From: Streptomyces rimosus subsp. rimosus | Lineage (GTDB): Bacteria > Actinomycetota > Actinomycetes > Streptomycetales > Streptomycetaceae | Length of the DNA stretch: 64,000 bases | NCBI RefSeq assembly: GCF_000720725.1 | Contig: NZ_JOCQ01000009.1 | Span: 80,961-144,960, forward strand | Reading direction: 5' to 3' | Shown: piece by piece, positions 16,667 through 24,964 of the stretch | How positions within the stretch are numbered: position 1 is the stretch's first letter | Layout of the letters: every line of letters begins with the position of its first letter | The notes under the pieces: generated by a model | What the model was told of the DNA's origin: nothing | The model's input: the letters and a program-made list of their open reading frames with translations, nothing else | The model's database searches: none | Program-made: the position numbers and the translations under genes

Positions 16667-17419
16667 ATGACGACGACTCACCAGGCCCCGGGCGGCCCGG
16701 CAGTGTGCCCTGACGTGGCCCGGCCGGGCCCGGCCGCCGAGCGGGGCCCCGCTCCCCCGGCCTCCGTGGCCGCGGTCCTGGCGCGGATGCGCGTGGTGGA
16801 GGCGACGCTTCCGCCCGCCGACGGCATCGCGGTCTTCAACCGGGTGTACCTCTCCGTCACGGAGGAGATCGCCCGGCGCCTCGGCACGGACGGCTTCCAG
16901 GACCCCGCGGCGGCGGGCGAGTTGGACGCGGTGTTCGCCCGGCGCTACCTCGCCGCGGTGGACGCGGCCGGCGCCGGCCTGACCGTACCGGCCTGCTGGC
17001 GTCCGCTGTTCCAGCTGCGCCGCCACCCGGGCGTACGGCCCCTGCAGTTCGCGCTGGCCGGGATCAACGCCCACATCGGGCACGACCTGGCGCTGGCCGT
17101 GGTGGACACCTGCCGCGCCCTGGGGTGCGAACCGGGGGCGCTGGCCGCCGACTTCGACCGTGTCGGCGATCTGCTGACGGGCCTGGAGGAGCGCATCCGG
17201 GAGAGCCTGATGCCCGGCCCCGACCTGCTGGACGTCGCCGACCCGCTCACCCACCTGGCCGGCTCCTGGAGCCTGGAGATGGCCCGGGACGGCGCCTGGG
17301 CGGCGGCCCGGGTGCTGTGGAGCCTGCGCGGCCTGCCCGAGACGGCCGAGGAGTTCGCCGAACGGCTCGACTCGGGTGTGGGTCTGGTCGGCCGCTGTCT
17401 GCTGACGCCCCTGGGATGA
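16667..17419 (+). CDS. DUF5995-family protein
   Basis: A cytosolic, mostly helical protein of 250 residues resembling DUF5995, a family common in actinobacteria and of unknown function. Recognisable stretches are DGIAVFNRVYLSVTEEI, RRYLAAVD, CWRPLFQLR and QFALAGINAHIGHDLALAVVDTC, whose conserved histidines could bind a metal. The ATG at 16667 (MTTTHQAPG) starts after a Pro/Ala-rich tail. It is convergent with the davB-like gene and shares the terminator at 17424-17449. Confidence 0.75.
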   Translation: MTTTHQAPGGPAVCPDVARPGPAAERGPAPPASVAAVLARMRVVEATLPPADGIAVFNRVYLSVTEEIARRLGTDGFQDPAAAGELDAVFARRYLAAVDAAGAGLTVPACWRPLFQLRRHPGVRPLQFALAGINAHIGHDLALAVVDTCRALGCEPGALAADFDRVGDLLTGLEERIRESLMPGPDLLDVADPLTHLAGSWSLEMARDGAWAAARVLWSLRGLPETAEEFAERLDSGVGLVGRCLLTPLG

Positions 17420-17423
17420 GAAG

Positions 17424-17449
17424 AAGCGGGTCCCGTACGGGACCCGCTT
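17424..17449. terminator. bidirectional terminator
   Basis: A near-perfect palindrome, AAGCGGGTCCC-GTAC-GGGACCCGCTT, lies exactly between two convergent stop codons (17419 and 17454). A TTT follows on the plus strand and TTCT on the minus strand, so it should stop transcripts from both sides. Confidence 0.85.
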
Positions 17450-17453
17450 TCCG

Positions 17454-19139
17454 TCAGTCCTCCGGCAGCTCGACCGGCGCGATCTCGTCGTACAGGTCGC
17501 CGGGGCCCGGGTTGGCCGCGTCGGTGGCGCCGCCGAAGTGGGTCATCACGCCCCACACCGCGTTCAGCGCGGTCTGCACGGCGCCCTCGGCCCAGCCGGC
17601 CGTCCAGGAGATGTCGTCGCCCGCGAGGAAGAGGCCGCGCTTGTCCTCGGGCAGCCGGTCCTGCATGAAGTGGGTGAACAGGCGCCGCTGGTAGCGGTAG
17701 TGGCCCGGCAGGTTGGCCTTGAACGCGCCCATGAAGTACGGCTCGTTCTCCCAGGAGACGGTCACCGGGTTGCCGATGATGTGCTTCCTGATGTCGACCT
17801 TCGGATAGATCTCCGAGAGCGACTTGAGCATGACCTCCATACGGTCGTTGGCGTTCAGCGGCAGCCACTTGAGGCTGTCGTCGCACCACGTGTACGAGAG
17901 GCAGATGACGGCCGGCTTGTCGGGGCCGTCGTCCAGCAGGTAGGTGCCGCGGGTCATCCGGTCGGTGAGCGTCATGCTCATCACGTCCCGGCCGGTCTCC
18001 TCGTCCTTGTCCAGCCAGAACGGCCGGTCGACCGGGACGAACAGCTTGGAGGACTCCATGTAGTGGGTGCGCTCCATCGCCGTCCAGTGGTCGATGGGGA
18101 ACAGCGCGTCGTCGCAGGCGATCTTCGACAGCAGCATCCAGGACTGCGCGGTGAACACGGCCGCCTCGTACGTACGGATGTCGCCGCCGGCGTCGGTGAC
18201 GGTGATGCGGTTGCCGGCCGTACGGTGCAGCCGGGTGACCGCGGGGCGCGGCGCGCCGTCGTGCAGGGAGGACAGCGAGGTGCCCGGCGCCCAGTGGACG
18301 AGCTTCTCCGGCTCGCGCTCCCACAGGCGCAGCGGCAGCTGCTGGCTGCCGCCGACGATGCCGCGGTGGTGGTCGTCGGCCTCGGTGTAGACGACGCGCA
18401 GGATCTCCAGGATGGAGTTGGGGAAGTCGGTGTCCCAGCCGCCGGTGCCGAAGCCGACCTGGCCGAAGATCTCGCGGTGCCGGAAGGACTTGAAGGCGGT
18501 GGAGTCGCAGAGGTACCCGTAGAAGGTCTGGTTGTCGAGCTTCTCGACCAGCCGCGACCAGATCTCCCGGATGCGCGGCACGTCGCGCTCGCGGATGGCG
18601 CGGTTCATGTCGGAGAAGTCCGCGCCCTCCTCCAGGCAGGCGTTCCAGGCGTCCATGACCTGGTGGTAGACCTCGGGCAGGTCCTCGACGGTGCGCGCGT
18701 AGTGCGACTCGCCCTTGAGGTCGACGACGGTCGACGGGGTGTCGGGCGCGAGCGGGTTGGGGAACGGCTTGGTCTTCAGGCCGACGAGGTCGATGTAGTG
18801 CTGGAGCGCCGTGGAGGACGGCGGGAAGCGCATCGCGCCCATCTCGGCGGTCAGCCCGGGGTCGCAGCCCTCGAAGCCGACCGTACGCAGCCGGCCGCCT
18901 ATCTGGTCGGCCTCGTAGACGACGGGCTTGAGGCCCATCTTCATCAGCTCGTAGGCCGTGATGATCCCGGACAGGCCGCCGCCGATGACGGCGACCTCCT
19001 TGCCGTGCTCGGTCGCGGGCACCTGGCCGAGGCCCGCCGGGTGGGCGAGGAAGTCGTCGTACGCATACGGGAAGTCCGGCCCGAACATGGTGATGGGCGG
19101 CTGGGCGTCCGCGTGCTGGGCGGCGGTGGGCACGGTCAT
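17454..19139 (-). CDS. davB: flavin amine monooxygenase, probable L-lysine 2-monooxygenase
   Basis: A 561-residue FAD enzyme of the amine-oxidase/tryptophan-monooxygenase family. PITMFGPDFPYAYDDF and HPAGLG open the protein, then the dinucleotide motif VIGGGLSGIITAYELMKMGL (about 51-70), YEADQIGGRLR and the C-terminal FAD motif LAGDDISWTAGW. These stretches and the length match, from memory, P. putida DavB (560 residues), which converts L-lysine to 5-aminovaleramide. A davA-like amidase lies directly upstream, the same pairing as in Pseudomonas. Activity on another amino acid, such as tryptophan, cannot be excluded. It follows davA by 114 nt on the same strand. Confidence 0.8.
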   Translation of the reverse strand: MTVPTAAQHADAQPPITMFGPDFPYAYDDFLAHPAGLGQVPATEHGKEVAVIGGGLSGIITAYELMKMGLKPVVYEADQIGGRLRTVGFEGCDPGLTAEMGAMRFPPSSTALQHYIDLVGLKTKPFPNPLAPDTPSTVVDLKGESHYARTVEDLPEVYHQVMDAWNACLEEGADFSDMNRAIRERDVPRIREIWSRLVEKLDNQTFYGYLCDSTAFKSFRHREIFGQVGFGTGGWDTDFPNSILEILRVVYTEADDHHRGIVGGSQQLPLRLWEREPEKLVHWAPGTSLSSLHDGAPRPAVTRLHRTAGNRITVTDAGGDIRTYEAAVFTAQSWMLLSKIACDDALFPIDHWTAMERTHYMESSKLFVPVDRPFWLDKDEETGRDVMSMTLTDRMTRGTYLLDDGPDKPAVICLSYTWCDDSLKWLPLNANDRMEVMLKSLSEIYPKVDIRKHIIGNPVTVSWENEPYFMGAFKANLPGHYRYQRRLFTHFMQDRLPEDKRGLFLAGDDISWTAGWAEGAVQTALNAVWGVMTHFGGATDAANPGPGDLYDEIAPVELPED

Positions 19140-19253
19140 CGGTACGGACTCCTTGCGGCAGGTACTTCAGGGGGGTGTGGGTGCGCGCGGGCAGGCGTGC
19201 AGGCGGCGCGGTGGCGCCGCTGTGGGGGTTGCGTCAGGCCGGTGTCAGGGGTG

Positions 19254-20051
19254 TCAGGTCAGCGAGCCGTAGAGACCGGGCCGCCGGTCGGCGAGGTACG
19301 GGTTGTCCTCCCGCGACCTCTTGAGGAGACCGGCGTCCACCTCGGCGAAGACCAGTTCCTCGCCGCGTCCGGCGCGGGCGCGCACGGTGCCGTCCGGCCC
19401 GGCCAGGCAGCTCAGCCCGACGAACTCGAATTCGCCCTCCGGGCCGGTCCGGTTGACGTAGGCGATGTAGAGCTGGCTCTCGAAGGCCCGTACCGGGATC
19501 AGCGACTCGGCGACGAACTGGAAGGGGTGCAGCTGGGCGGTGGGCACCAGCAGCAGGTCGGTGCCGGCCAGCGCGTGGGCGCGGACGTTCTCCGGGAACT
19601 CCACGTCGTAGCAGATCATCAGGCCGATCCGCAGACCGCCCAGCTCCGCCTGGACGATCGGCTCGTCCCCCGGCGTGAACCACTCGCGCTCGAAACAGCC
19701 GAAGAGGTGGGTCTTGCGGTAGTTGGTGACCGGCTGCCCGTCGGGGCCGATCAGCTGAGCGGAGTTGTAGACCGTCGCGCCGTCGCGCTCCGGGTAGCCG
19801 TAGAGCACCGCGATGCCGTGCTCGGCGGCTACGCGGGCCACCGTACGGGCGGCCGGGCCGTCGGCGGGCTCGGCGAGGTGGTGCAGGTCCGCGCCGATGG
19901 CGTAGCCGGTCAGGAACAGCTCCGGGCAGACCAGCAGCCCGGCGCCGCCCGCCGCCGCCTCGCGCGCGGCGTCCTCGACGGCCCGCAGGTTGTGCGCGAC
20001 GTCGCCGGGCCGTCCCGAACTCTGGAGCAGGGCGGTGCGCAGCGACGACAT
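19254..20051 (-). CDS. davA: nitrilase-superfamily amidase, probable 5-aminovaleramidase
   Basis: A 265-residue carbon-nitrogen hydrolase with the Glu-Lys-Cys triad E44 (CPELFLTGY), K113 (NYRKTHLFG) and C147 (ICYDVEFPEN). Length and motifs resemble P. putida DavA, which hydrolyses 5-aminovaleramide to 5-aminovalerate and ammonia. Together with the davB-like gene it would convert lysine to 5-aminovalerate. Genes for the next steps (davT, davD) are not in this window. ATG at 20049-20051. Its promoter carries a triple TTGCG array also found before the permease gene at 23307. Confidence 0.8.
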   Translation of the reverse strand: MSSLRTALLQSSGRPGDVAHNLRAVEDAAREAAAGGAGLLVCPELFLTGYAIGADLHHLAEPADGPAARTVARVAAEHGIAVLYGYPERDGATVYNSAQLIGPDGQPVTNYRKTHLFGCFEREWFTPGDEPIVQAELGGLRIGLMICYDVEFPENVRAHALAGTDLLLVPTAQLHPFQFVAESLIPVRAFESQLYIAYVNRTGPEGEFEFVGLSCLAGPDGTVRARAGRGEELVFAEVDAGLLKRSREDNPYLADRRPGLYGSLT

Positions 20052-20486
20052 GGGACCCCTCAAAGGACACGTACGGACGATCGGCGGCCGGCCCGGCACC
20101 GTGGCGGTGCGGCCGTGGCCCGGAGATCGGCGGGACGCCTAGACGGTACGGTCCGCCGAACCACCCGTACAAGGCGTCACCATTGCGTGCCGATGGCTGT
20201 TTCGTTGCGTGTTGTACGGCTGGTACGGCGATTCGTTGCGCCCGGCTTGTGCGGCCGGTACGGGAATGTGCCGCACCCCGGATTCCGGCGGGTGCGGCCG
20301 GTCCCGCGCGGCCGTAGCGGAACGCCGACCGCTCCCCCGTCCACCTGTGGTCGTACGGCGGCCCGCCGCGCGGCGGAGCCGGGGTCGCTCCCGGGTGCGA
20401 TGTGGCACGCGCAGCCGGGCGGCATCGTGTGAGGCGCCCGGAAAAGCCGGGTGAACGCTCACGACCCTGCCGGGGGAAGATCCGCC
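20052..20486. other. divergent regulatory gap davA / secreted protein gene
   Basis: This 435-bp gap contains no supported gene. Its notable content is the phased TTGCG array at 20183-20240 on the davA side. Several GTACGG/CGGTACGG repeats are scattered through 20210-20270. The GGGGGAAG ribosome site for the plus-strand gene lies at 20472-20479. Confidence 0.6.
20183..20240. promoter_or_regulatory. phased TTGCG operator array upstream of davA
   Basis: TTGCG occurs at 20183-20187, 20205-20209 and 20236-20240, spaced 22 and 31 bp (two and three helical turns). The last two are extended as TTCGTTGCG. The same order, spacing (21 and 30) and gene-relative orientation recur at 24965-25020 before the amino-acid permease. 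Lrp/AsnC regulators bind such phased sites, and one is encoded in the permease operon. Confidence 0.65.
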
Positions 20487-21128
20487 ATGCGCCGTTTCGA
20501 CCGCGACCCCAGTACGCACACCACCCGCGCGAGGAGGCACACCACCGCCCGCAGATACCTCCGTATCGCCGCAGTCTCGGCGGCCGTCCTGCTGGCCGCG
20601 GGGGCGGGCGGCTCCGCGCTCGCCGTGCCCCCGCCCGACGCGGCGCACCCGGTGCCGCGCGCCACCACCGCGCAGAGCGCCACCCACCAGCCCGGCGACC
20701 CGCGGCTGACCGGGTCCGCGAAGCTCCGCCGCGCCGGCGGCGACGACGTCCGCTTCTCCTTCGACGCGCGCTTCCGCCAGGGCGAGATGCCCGACAAGGC
20801 CCGGGGCACCTTCGCGTTCCAGCACCGCAGCACGGCGACGAGCGGCTGGGCGAAGGGCCGTATCGACTGCCTGGTGACCGGTGGCAAGGTCGCGGTCGCC
20901 AGCGGCATCGTCACCGCGACCGACGTCCCCAACCTCAAGGGCAAGCGGGTCGGCTTCTCCGTCCACGACATGGGGCCGGGCCGGGCCGACCGGCTCGGAT
21001 ACAGCTGGGCGTCCACCAACGACCCGACGGCCACCAAGGACTTGCCCAAGTGCGTCAGTTCGGCGCCGTTCGAGACGGTCGAGCGCGGGGACTTCACGGT
21101 CGTCCCGTGGGACGTGCCGGTGGGCTGA
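20487..21128 (+). CDS. secreted protein of unknown function
   Basis: A 213-residue protein with an Arg-rich N-terminus (RARRHTTARRYLR) and hydrophobic core AAVSAAVLLAAGAG ending at ALA, i.e. a Sec signal peptide of about 46 residues, possibly Tat-compatible. The mature domain (SAKLRRAGGDDVRFSFDARF, GTFAFQHR, GRIDCLVTGGKVAVASGIVT) looks like a beta-rich secreted family common in Streptomyces, with two cysteines that may pair. Function unknown. The ATG at 20487 is preferred because GGGGGAAG lies 7 nt upstream. Confidence 0.75.
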   Translation: MRRFDRDPSTHTTRARRHTTARRYLRIAAVSAAVLLAAGAGGSALAVPPPDAAHPVPRATTAQSATHQPGDPRLTGSAKLRRAGGDDVRFSFDARFRQGEMPDKARGTFAFQHRSTATSGWAKGRIDCLVTGGKVAVASGIVTATDVPNLKGKRVGFSVHDMGPGRADRLGYSWASTNDPTATKDLPKCVSSAPFETVERGDFTVVPWDVPVG

Positions 21129-21220
21129 CCGCGTCCCGCGGCGGGCGCCGGGCAGGCCGGCCGGTGCCCGCCGCGGGCGGTGCCGGACAGGCCCATGATC
21201 GCCCCGCTTACGATGTCGCC

Positions 21221-22231
21221 ATGCTCGCGTACGCCCTGCCGGCTCTCTTCTTCGTCCTGTTCCTCGTCGGTGTGCTGCGCGACCGGCGCCGCTTCAGCAA
21301 CGCCGTCCATCTGGGCCTGACCGTCGTGTTCCTGATCCCGGCCCTGCTCATACAACTGCACCGGACGCATACGGCGGTGGCCGTGGCGGCCGCCGCGCTC
21401 ATCCTGCTGCTGCCCACCGTCGGCGTCCTCGTCCTCGGCGTCTTCCTGATCCTCAACGGCGTGAAAATGGTCCGCAAGGAAGGCCGCAGCCTGGCGAACC
21501 TGCTGTCGCTGCTGGCCGGACTGGGGATCTTCGCGGTGGTCGCCCTGCTGATCACGGCCGCCGGCACCGGATCGCGCACCCTGATCGTGGTCTCCGCCAC
21601 GACCCTGCTCGTCCTCGGCTACATCTCCTTCCTCTTCCTGTGCTTCGTCGGCTACGCGTTCCTCTACGGGCGCCTACGGGTGCGCCGCAACGCGGACTTC
21701 GTGGTGGTGCTGGGCTCCGGGCTGATCGGCGGCACGCGCGTACCGCCGCTGCTGGCCAACCGGCTGGAGCGGGCCCGCGCGGTCTACGAGCGCCAGGCGC
21801 GGCGCGGCAACCCGCCGCTGCTGCTCACCTCCGGCGGACAGGGGCCGGACGAGCAGCTCCCGGAGTCCCGGGCGATGGCGGACTACCTGATCGAACGCGG
21901 CTTCCCGGCGGACCGCATCCTGTGCGAGGAGCAGTCCCGCACGACGGAGGAAAACCTGGCGTACAGCAAGGCGATCATGGAGCGGACGGTGCCGGACCAC
22001 CGCTGCGTGATCGTCACGAACAACTACCACGTCCTGCGCGCCGCGATCCTGGCCCGCCACGCCGGCATCAACGGCCAGGTCGTCGGCGCCCCCACCGCCG
22101 CCTACTTCTGGCCGAGCGCCACCATCCGTGAATTCGCCGCGGTCTTCCTCTCCTACAAGCTCGTCAACCTGGGCATCTGCGCCCTGCTCGTGCTGGGCGG
22201 GGTGCTGGCGTGGTGGAGCGGTCGGGGCTGA
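21221..22231 (+). CDS. YdcF/ElyC-type (DUF218) membrane protein
   Basis: A 336-residue protein with five or six N-terminal transmembrane helices, a cytosolic DUF218 Rossmann-like domain (FVVVLGSGLIGG, LLLTSGGQGPDEQLPESRAM, EEQSRTTEENLAYS, VTNNYHVLRA) and a final C-terminal helix. DUF218 proteins include ElyC, which affects cell-envelope lipid-carrier metabolism, and SanA-like envelope proteins. The exact role here is unknown. ATG at 21221 starts the first helix. It may be co-transcribed with the secreted protein gene 92 nt upstream. Confidence 0.85.
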   Translation: MLAYALPALFFVLFLVGVLRDRRRFSNAVHLGLTVVFLIPALLIQLHRTHTAVAVAAAALILLLPTVGVLVLGVFLILNGVKMVRKEGRSLANLLSLLAGLGIFAVVALLITAAGTGSRTLIVVSATTLLVLGYISFLFLCFVGYAFLYGRLRVRRNADFVVVLGSGLIGGTRVPPLLANRLERARAVYERQARRGNPPLLLTSGGQGPDEQLPESRAMADYLIERGFPADRILCEEQSRTTEENLAYSKAIMERTVPDHRCVIVTNNYHVLRAAILARHAGINGQVVGAPTAAYFWPSATIREFAAVFLSYKLVNLGICALLVLGGVLAWWSGRG

Positions 22232-22258
22232 GGCCGCGGCGGGGGCCCGCGTACAGGA

Positions 22259-22714
22259 TCAGTCGCCGGACGTCTCGTCGAGGGCGGGCATCGGGGCGCC
22301 GCCCGGGTGCCACCGGTCGAGGAATGCGGGCTGCCGGCTCACGTCGACGAGCTCGACGCGTGCTCCGATGCTGTCCATACGGTGATAGGCGAACGGCCGC
22401 CCGTAGGGACAGCCGGAGAAGTCGACGGGCACGCCCTGCTCGGCCAGCCGCCGCGAACCGGTTTCCACATCGCCGGTCCAGAACCCGATGTGGTCGAATC
22501 TCGCGCCCCCGGACGCGTCCCAGGGGCTACCCGGAGGACCTTCGATGAGTTCGACGAACGGCGGCCCGCCGCCGGTGAAGACGATGCGGAAGTCCCACTC
22601 GCCGATCCGGTCGGACACCGGCTCGCGCCACTCGGTCCCGGTGGCGCGGCTGAAGTCCCGCATGGCCCGCTCGATGTCCGGGACGGCGAAGCACACATGG
22701 TAGAAGGCGGTCAT
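22259..22714 (-). CDS. VOC-family (glyoxalase-like) protein
   Basis: A 151-residue vicinal-oxygen-chelate protein with two beta-alpha-beta-beta-beta modules: FYHVCFAVPDIERAMRDF at the start, FDHIGFWTGDVE in the middle and GARVELVD near the end. The metal-ligand positions (H4-H5 region, E in FVELIEG, H in FDHIG, E in RVELVD) are plausible. Such proteins include glyoxalases, dioxygenases and drug-binding proteins; the specific role is unknown. ATG at 22712-22714. A repeated element at 22723-22768 lies just upstream and may regulate it. Confidence 0.85.
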   Translation of the reverse strand: MTAFYHVCFAVPDIERAMRDFSRATGTEWREPVSDRIGEWDFRIVFTGGGPPFVELIEGPPGSPWDASGGARFDHIGFWTGDVETGSRRLAEQGVPVDFSGCPYGRPFAYHRMDSIGARVELVDVSRQPAFLDRWHPGGAPMPALDETSGD

Positions 22715-22722
22715 GCCGCCAT

Positions 22723-22768
22723 GATCGAGAATTGCGGCCCGCAGGCCCAATCGAATATTGCGGCCCGC
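22723..22768. repeat. 20-bp direct repeat upstream of the VOC gene
   Basis: Two copies, 22723-22742 and 22749-22768, match at 17 of 20 positions and share ATTGCGGCCCGC exactly. The centre-to-centre distance is 26 bp. They start 9 bp upstream of the minus-strand VOC start codon, where a regulator could bind in tandem. Confidence 0.7.
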
Positions 22769-22809
22769 CGACCGGGCCCGGGGAGCCGAGGAGCCGGGCC
22801 CCGGCGGTC

Positions 22810-22834
22810 GGCGCCGGTTCCGGGAACCGGCGCC
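22810..22834 (-). terminator. hairpin after the Lrp/AsnC gene
   Basis: A perfect 11-bp stem GGCGCCGGTTC/GAACCGGCGCC with a 3-nt loop begins 3 bp after the regulator's stop (22838). It has no U tract on the minus strand but is the obvious end of the permease-lrp transcript. Confidence 0.6.
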
Positions 22835-22837
22835 CTT

Positions 22838-23287
22838 TCATCCCGGCGACCCCGAGCTGAACCGCCGCAGCAGCGGCGACAGGACCAGGACCGACTTGGT
22901 GCGTTCCACGAACGGCTCGCCCGCGATGCGTTCCAGCACCCGTTCGAAGTGGCGCATGTCGGAGGCGAAGACCTGGACGATGGCGTCCGCCTCACCGGTG
23001 ACGGTGGAGGCGGACGCCACTTCCGGATAGCGCGCCAGACCCCGGTGGATGGCGTCCGGCGAGGTGTTGCGGCGGCAGAACAGCTCGATGAACCCCTCGG
23101 TCTCCCAGCCCAGCGCCGCCGGGTCCACCCGGACGGTGAACCCGGTGATGGCGCCCTCGGCCCGCAGCCGGTCCACCCGGCGTTTGACCGCCGGGGCGGA
23201 GAGTCCGACCTCCGCCCCGATGTCGGCGTAGGAGCGTCGGGCGTCCTCCGCCAGGGCGTGGACGATGCGCTGGTCGAGTTCGTTCAT
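22838..23287 (-). CDS. Lrp/AsnC-family transcriptional regulator
   Basis: A 149-residue feast/famine regulator. It has an N-terminal helix-turn-helix (ELDQRIVHALAEDARRSYAD, VGLSAPAVKRRVDRL) and a C-terminal RAM ligand-binding domain (VASASTVTGEADAIVQVFASDM). It lies 19 nt downstream of an amino-acid permease on the same strand, so it is co-transcribed with it. The permease and davA promoters share phased TTGCG sites, which makes this protein the best candidate regulator of both, probably sensing lysine or another amino acid. Confidence 0.9.
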   Translation of the reverse strand: MNELDQRIVHALAEDARRSYADIGAEVGLSAPAVKRRVDRLRAEGAITGFTVRVDPAALGWETEGFIELFCRRNTSPDAIHRGLARYPEVASASTVTGEADAIVQVFASDMRHFERVLERIAGEPFVERTKSVLVLSPLLRRFSSGSPG

Positions 23288-23306
23288 CTGTCGCACTGCG
23301 GGTGGA

Positions 23307-24782
23307 TCACTTCTCTGCGGTGGCCAATCGGGAGCGGCGCATGCCGTAGACGAAGTAGACCACGAGCCCGACGGCCATCCAGACACCGAAGACCACCCAG
23401 GTCACCGTGCCGAGGCTGAACATCATGTACAGGCACAGCAGGAAGCCGATCGCGGGGAAGACCGGCGCCAGCGGCGTGCGGAAGGAACGCGGCATGTCCG
23501 GCTTGGTGAAGCGCAGCACGATCACCGCGATGTTGACCAGCGCGAAGGCGAAGAGCGTGCCGATGCTGGTGGCGTCGGTGAGCTGGCCGAGCGGGACGGC
23601 GGCGGCCAGGATGCCGCAGAACAGCGAGACGATGACGGTGTTGGCGCGCGGGACGCCGGTCTTCGGGTGGACCTTGGAGAACACCTTCGGCACCAGGCCG
23701 TCGCGGGACATCGCGAACAGGACGCGGGTCTGGCCGTAGAGGACCGTCAGGACGACGCTGGCGATGGCGATGACGGCGCCGGCGGCCAGCAGCACGGCCC
23801 AGAAGCTCTGACCGGTGACCTCCTTCATGATGCCGGCGAGCGCGGCCTCCGAGCCCTCGAAGCCCTTCCAGGGCTTGGCGCCCACGGCCACCGCGGCGAC
23901 CAGGCAGTACAGCGCGGTGACGATGATCAGCGAGAGCATGATCGCGCGCGGCAGGTCCCGCTGCGGGTTCTTGGCCTCCTCGCCCGCGGTGGAGGCGGCG
24001 TCGAAGCCGATGTACGAGAAGAAGAGCGTGGCCCCGGCGCCGCTGACGCCGGCGATGCCCAGCGGCATGAAGTTGGCGTAGTTGCCGGAGCTGATGCCCT
24101 GGGCGGCGACGCCGCAGAACAGCAGCAGTGCGACGATCTTGACGGCCACCATGATCGTGTTGGCGCGGGCGCTCTCCTTGGCGCCGCCCAGCAGGAAGAC
24201 CATGGCCAGCATGACGACGATCAGCGCCGGGAGGTTGAAGATCCCGCCGCTGCCGGGCGGCGCGGACAGCGCCTCGGGGAGGGTGACGCCGATCGTGCCG
24301 GACAGGAACTCGTTGAGGTACTCGCCCCAGCCGACCGCGACGGCCGCGACCGAGACGCCGTACTCAAGGATCATGCACCAGCCGCAGACCCAGGCGACCA
24401 GCTCGCCGAGGGTCGCGTAGGCGTAGGAGTACGACGAGCCGGAGACCGGGATGGAGCCCGCCAGCTCCGCGTAGGACAGCGCGGAGAACAGGGCGGTGAC
24501 GCCGGCGATGACGAACGAGATGATCACGGCCGGGCCGGCCTTGGGGACCGCGTCGCCCAGCACGACGAAGATGCCGGTGCCCAGCGTGGCACCGATGCTG
24601 ATCATGGTCAGCTGCCACATGCCCATCGAGCGGCGGAGGGTGCCGCCCTCGCCCTGACCGCCCTCGGCCACCAGCCGTTCGACGGGCTTGCGCCGCATCA
24701 GACGGGTGCCGAGGCCCCCGGAGGGAGAGGGGGGCCGGGGGTCGCTGCCCGCCGTGGGCGGGGCTGCGCCGTGCTCCAACAC
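23307..24782 (-). CDS. APC-family cationic amino acid permease
   Basis: A 491-residue amino-acid/proton transporter of the cationic amino-acid transporter group with about 12-14 membrane helices. SIGATLGTGIFVVLG is the unwound helix-1 substrate motif. FFSYIGFDAASTAGEEAKNPQRDLP is the signature of this subfamily. Start GTG at 24780-24782 is supported by AAGGAG 8 nt upstream. The linked lysine-degrading gene pair and Lrp gene suggest lysine or arginine uptake; this is inference. Confidence 0.88.
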   Translation of the reverse strand: MLEHGAAPPTAGSDPRPPSPSGGLGTRLMRRKPVERLVAEGGQGEGGTLRRSMGMWQLTMISIGATLGTGIFVVLGDAVPKAGPAVIISFVIAGVTALFSALSYAELAGSIPVSGSSYSYAYATLGELVAWVCGWCMILEYGVSVAAVAVGWGEYLNEFLSGTIGVTLPEALSAPPGSGGIFNLPALIVVMLAMVFLLGGAKESARANTIMVAVKIVALLLFCGVAAQGISSGNYANFMPLGIAGVSGAGATLFFSYIGFDAASTAGEEAKNPQRDLPRAIMLSLIIVTALYCLVAAVAVGAKPWKGFEGSEAALAGIMKEVTGQSFWAVLLAAGAVIAIASVVLTVLYGQTRVLFAMSRDGLVPKVFSKVHPKTGVPRANTVIVSLFCGILAAAVPLGQLTDATSIGTLFAFALVNIAVIVLRFTKPDMPRSFRTPLAPVFPAIGFLLCLYMMFSLGTVTWVVFGVWMAVGLVVYFVYGMRRSRLATAEK

Positions 24783-24877
24783 AGGGGTGGCTCCTTCATC
24801 GCTGCCGGTCAAGGTGGCGGACGACCGACAGCGGTCCCCGTGCGCGGGTACGACGAAACAACCCGCGACAAGGAAGG

Positions 24878-24902
24878 GGGGACCGCCGAGCAGGCGGTCC
24901 CC
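24878..24902 (-). promoter_or_regulatory. leader hairpin of the permease-lrp transcript
   Basis: A perfect 10-bp stem GGGGACCGCC/GGCGGTCCCC with a 5-nt loop lies between the TTGCG array and the permease start, about 95 nt before the GTG. It could be an attenuator or an RNA-stability element. No antisense terminator use is obvious, because the next gene upstream has its own terminator. Confidence 0.45.
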
Positions 24903-24964
24903 GCCACTCCACGTACAGCGCATGACTGTACGGGGCGGTCATGAGATGCCGTAATGCAGGTTCC

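Noticed and set aside
17454..20051. IaaM/IaaH auxin (indole-3-acetamide) pathway
   Set aside because: The second enzyme is nitrilase-type, not an amidase-signature IaaH, and both proteins resemble DavB/DavA more closely; not fully excluded.
17538..20432. Plus-strand open frame of about 960 codons opposite the davB/davA genes
   Set aside because: Shadow of two well-supported minus-strand enzymes; low-complexity translation.
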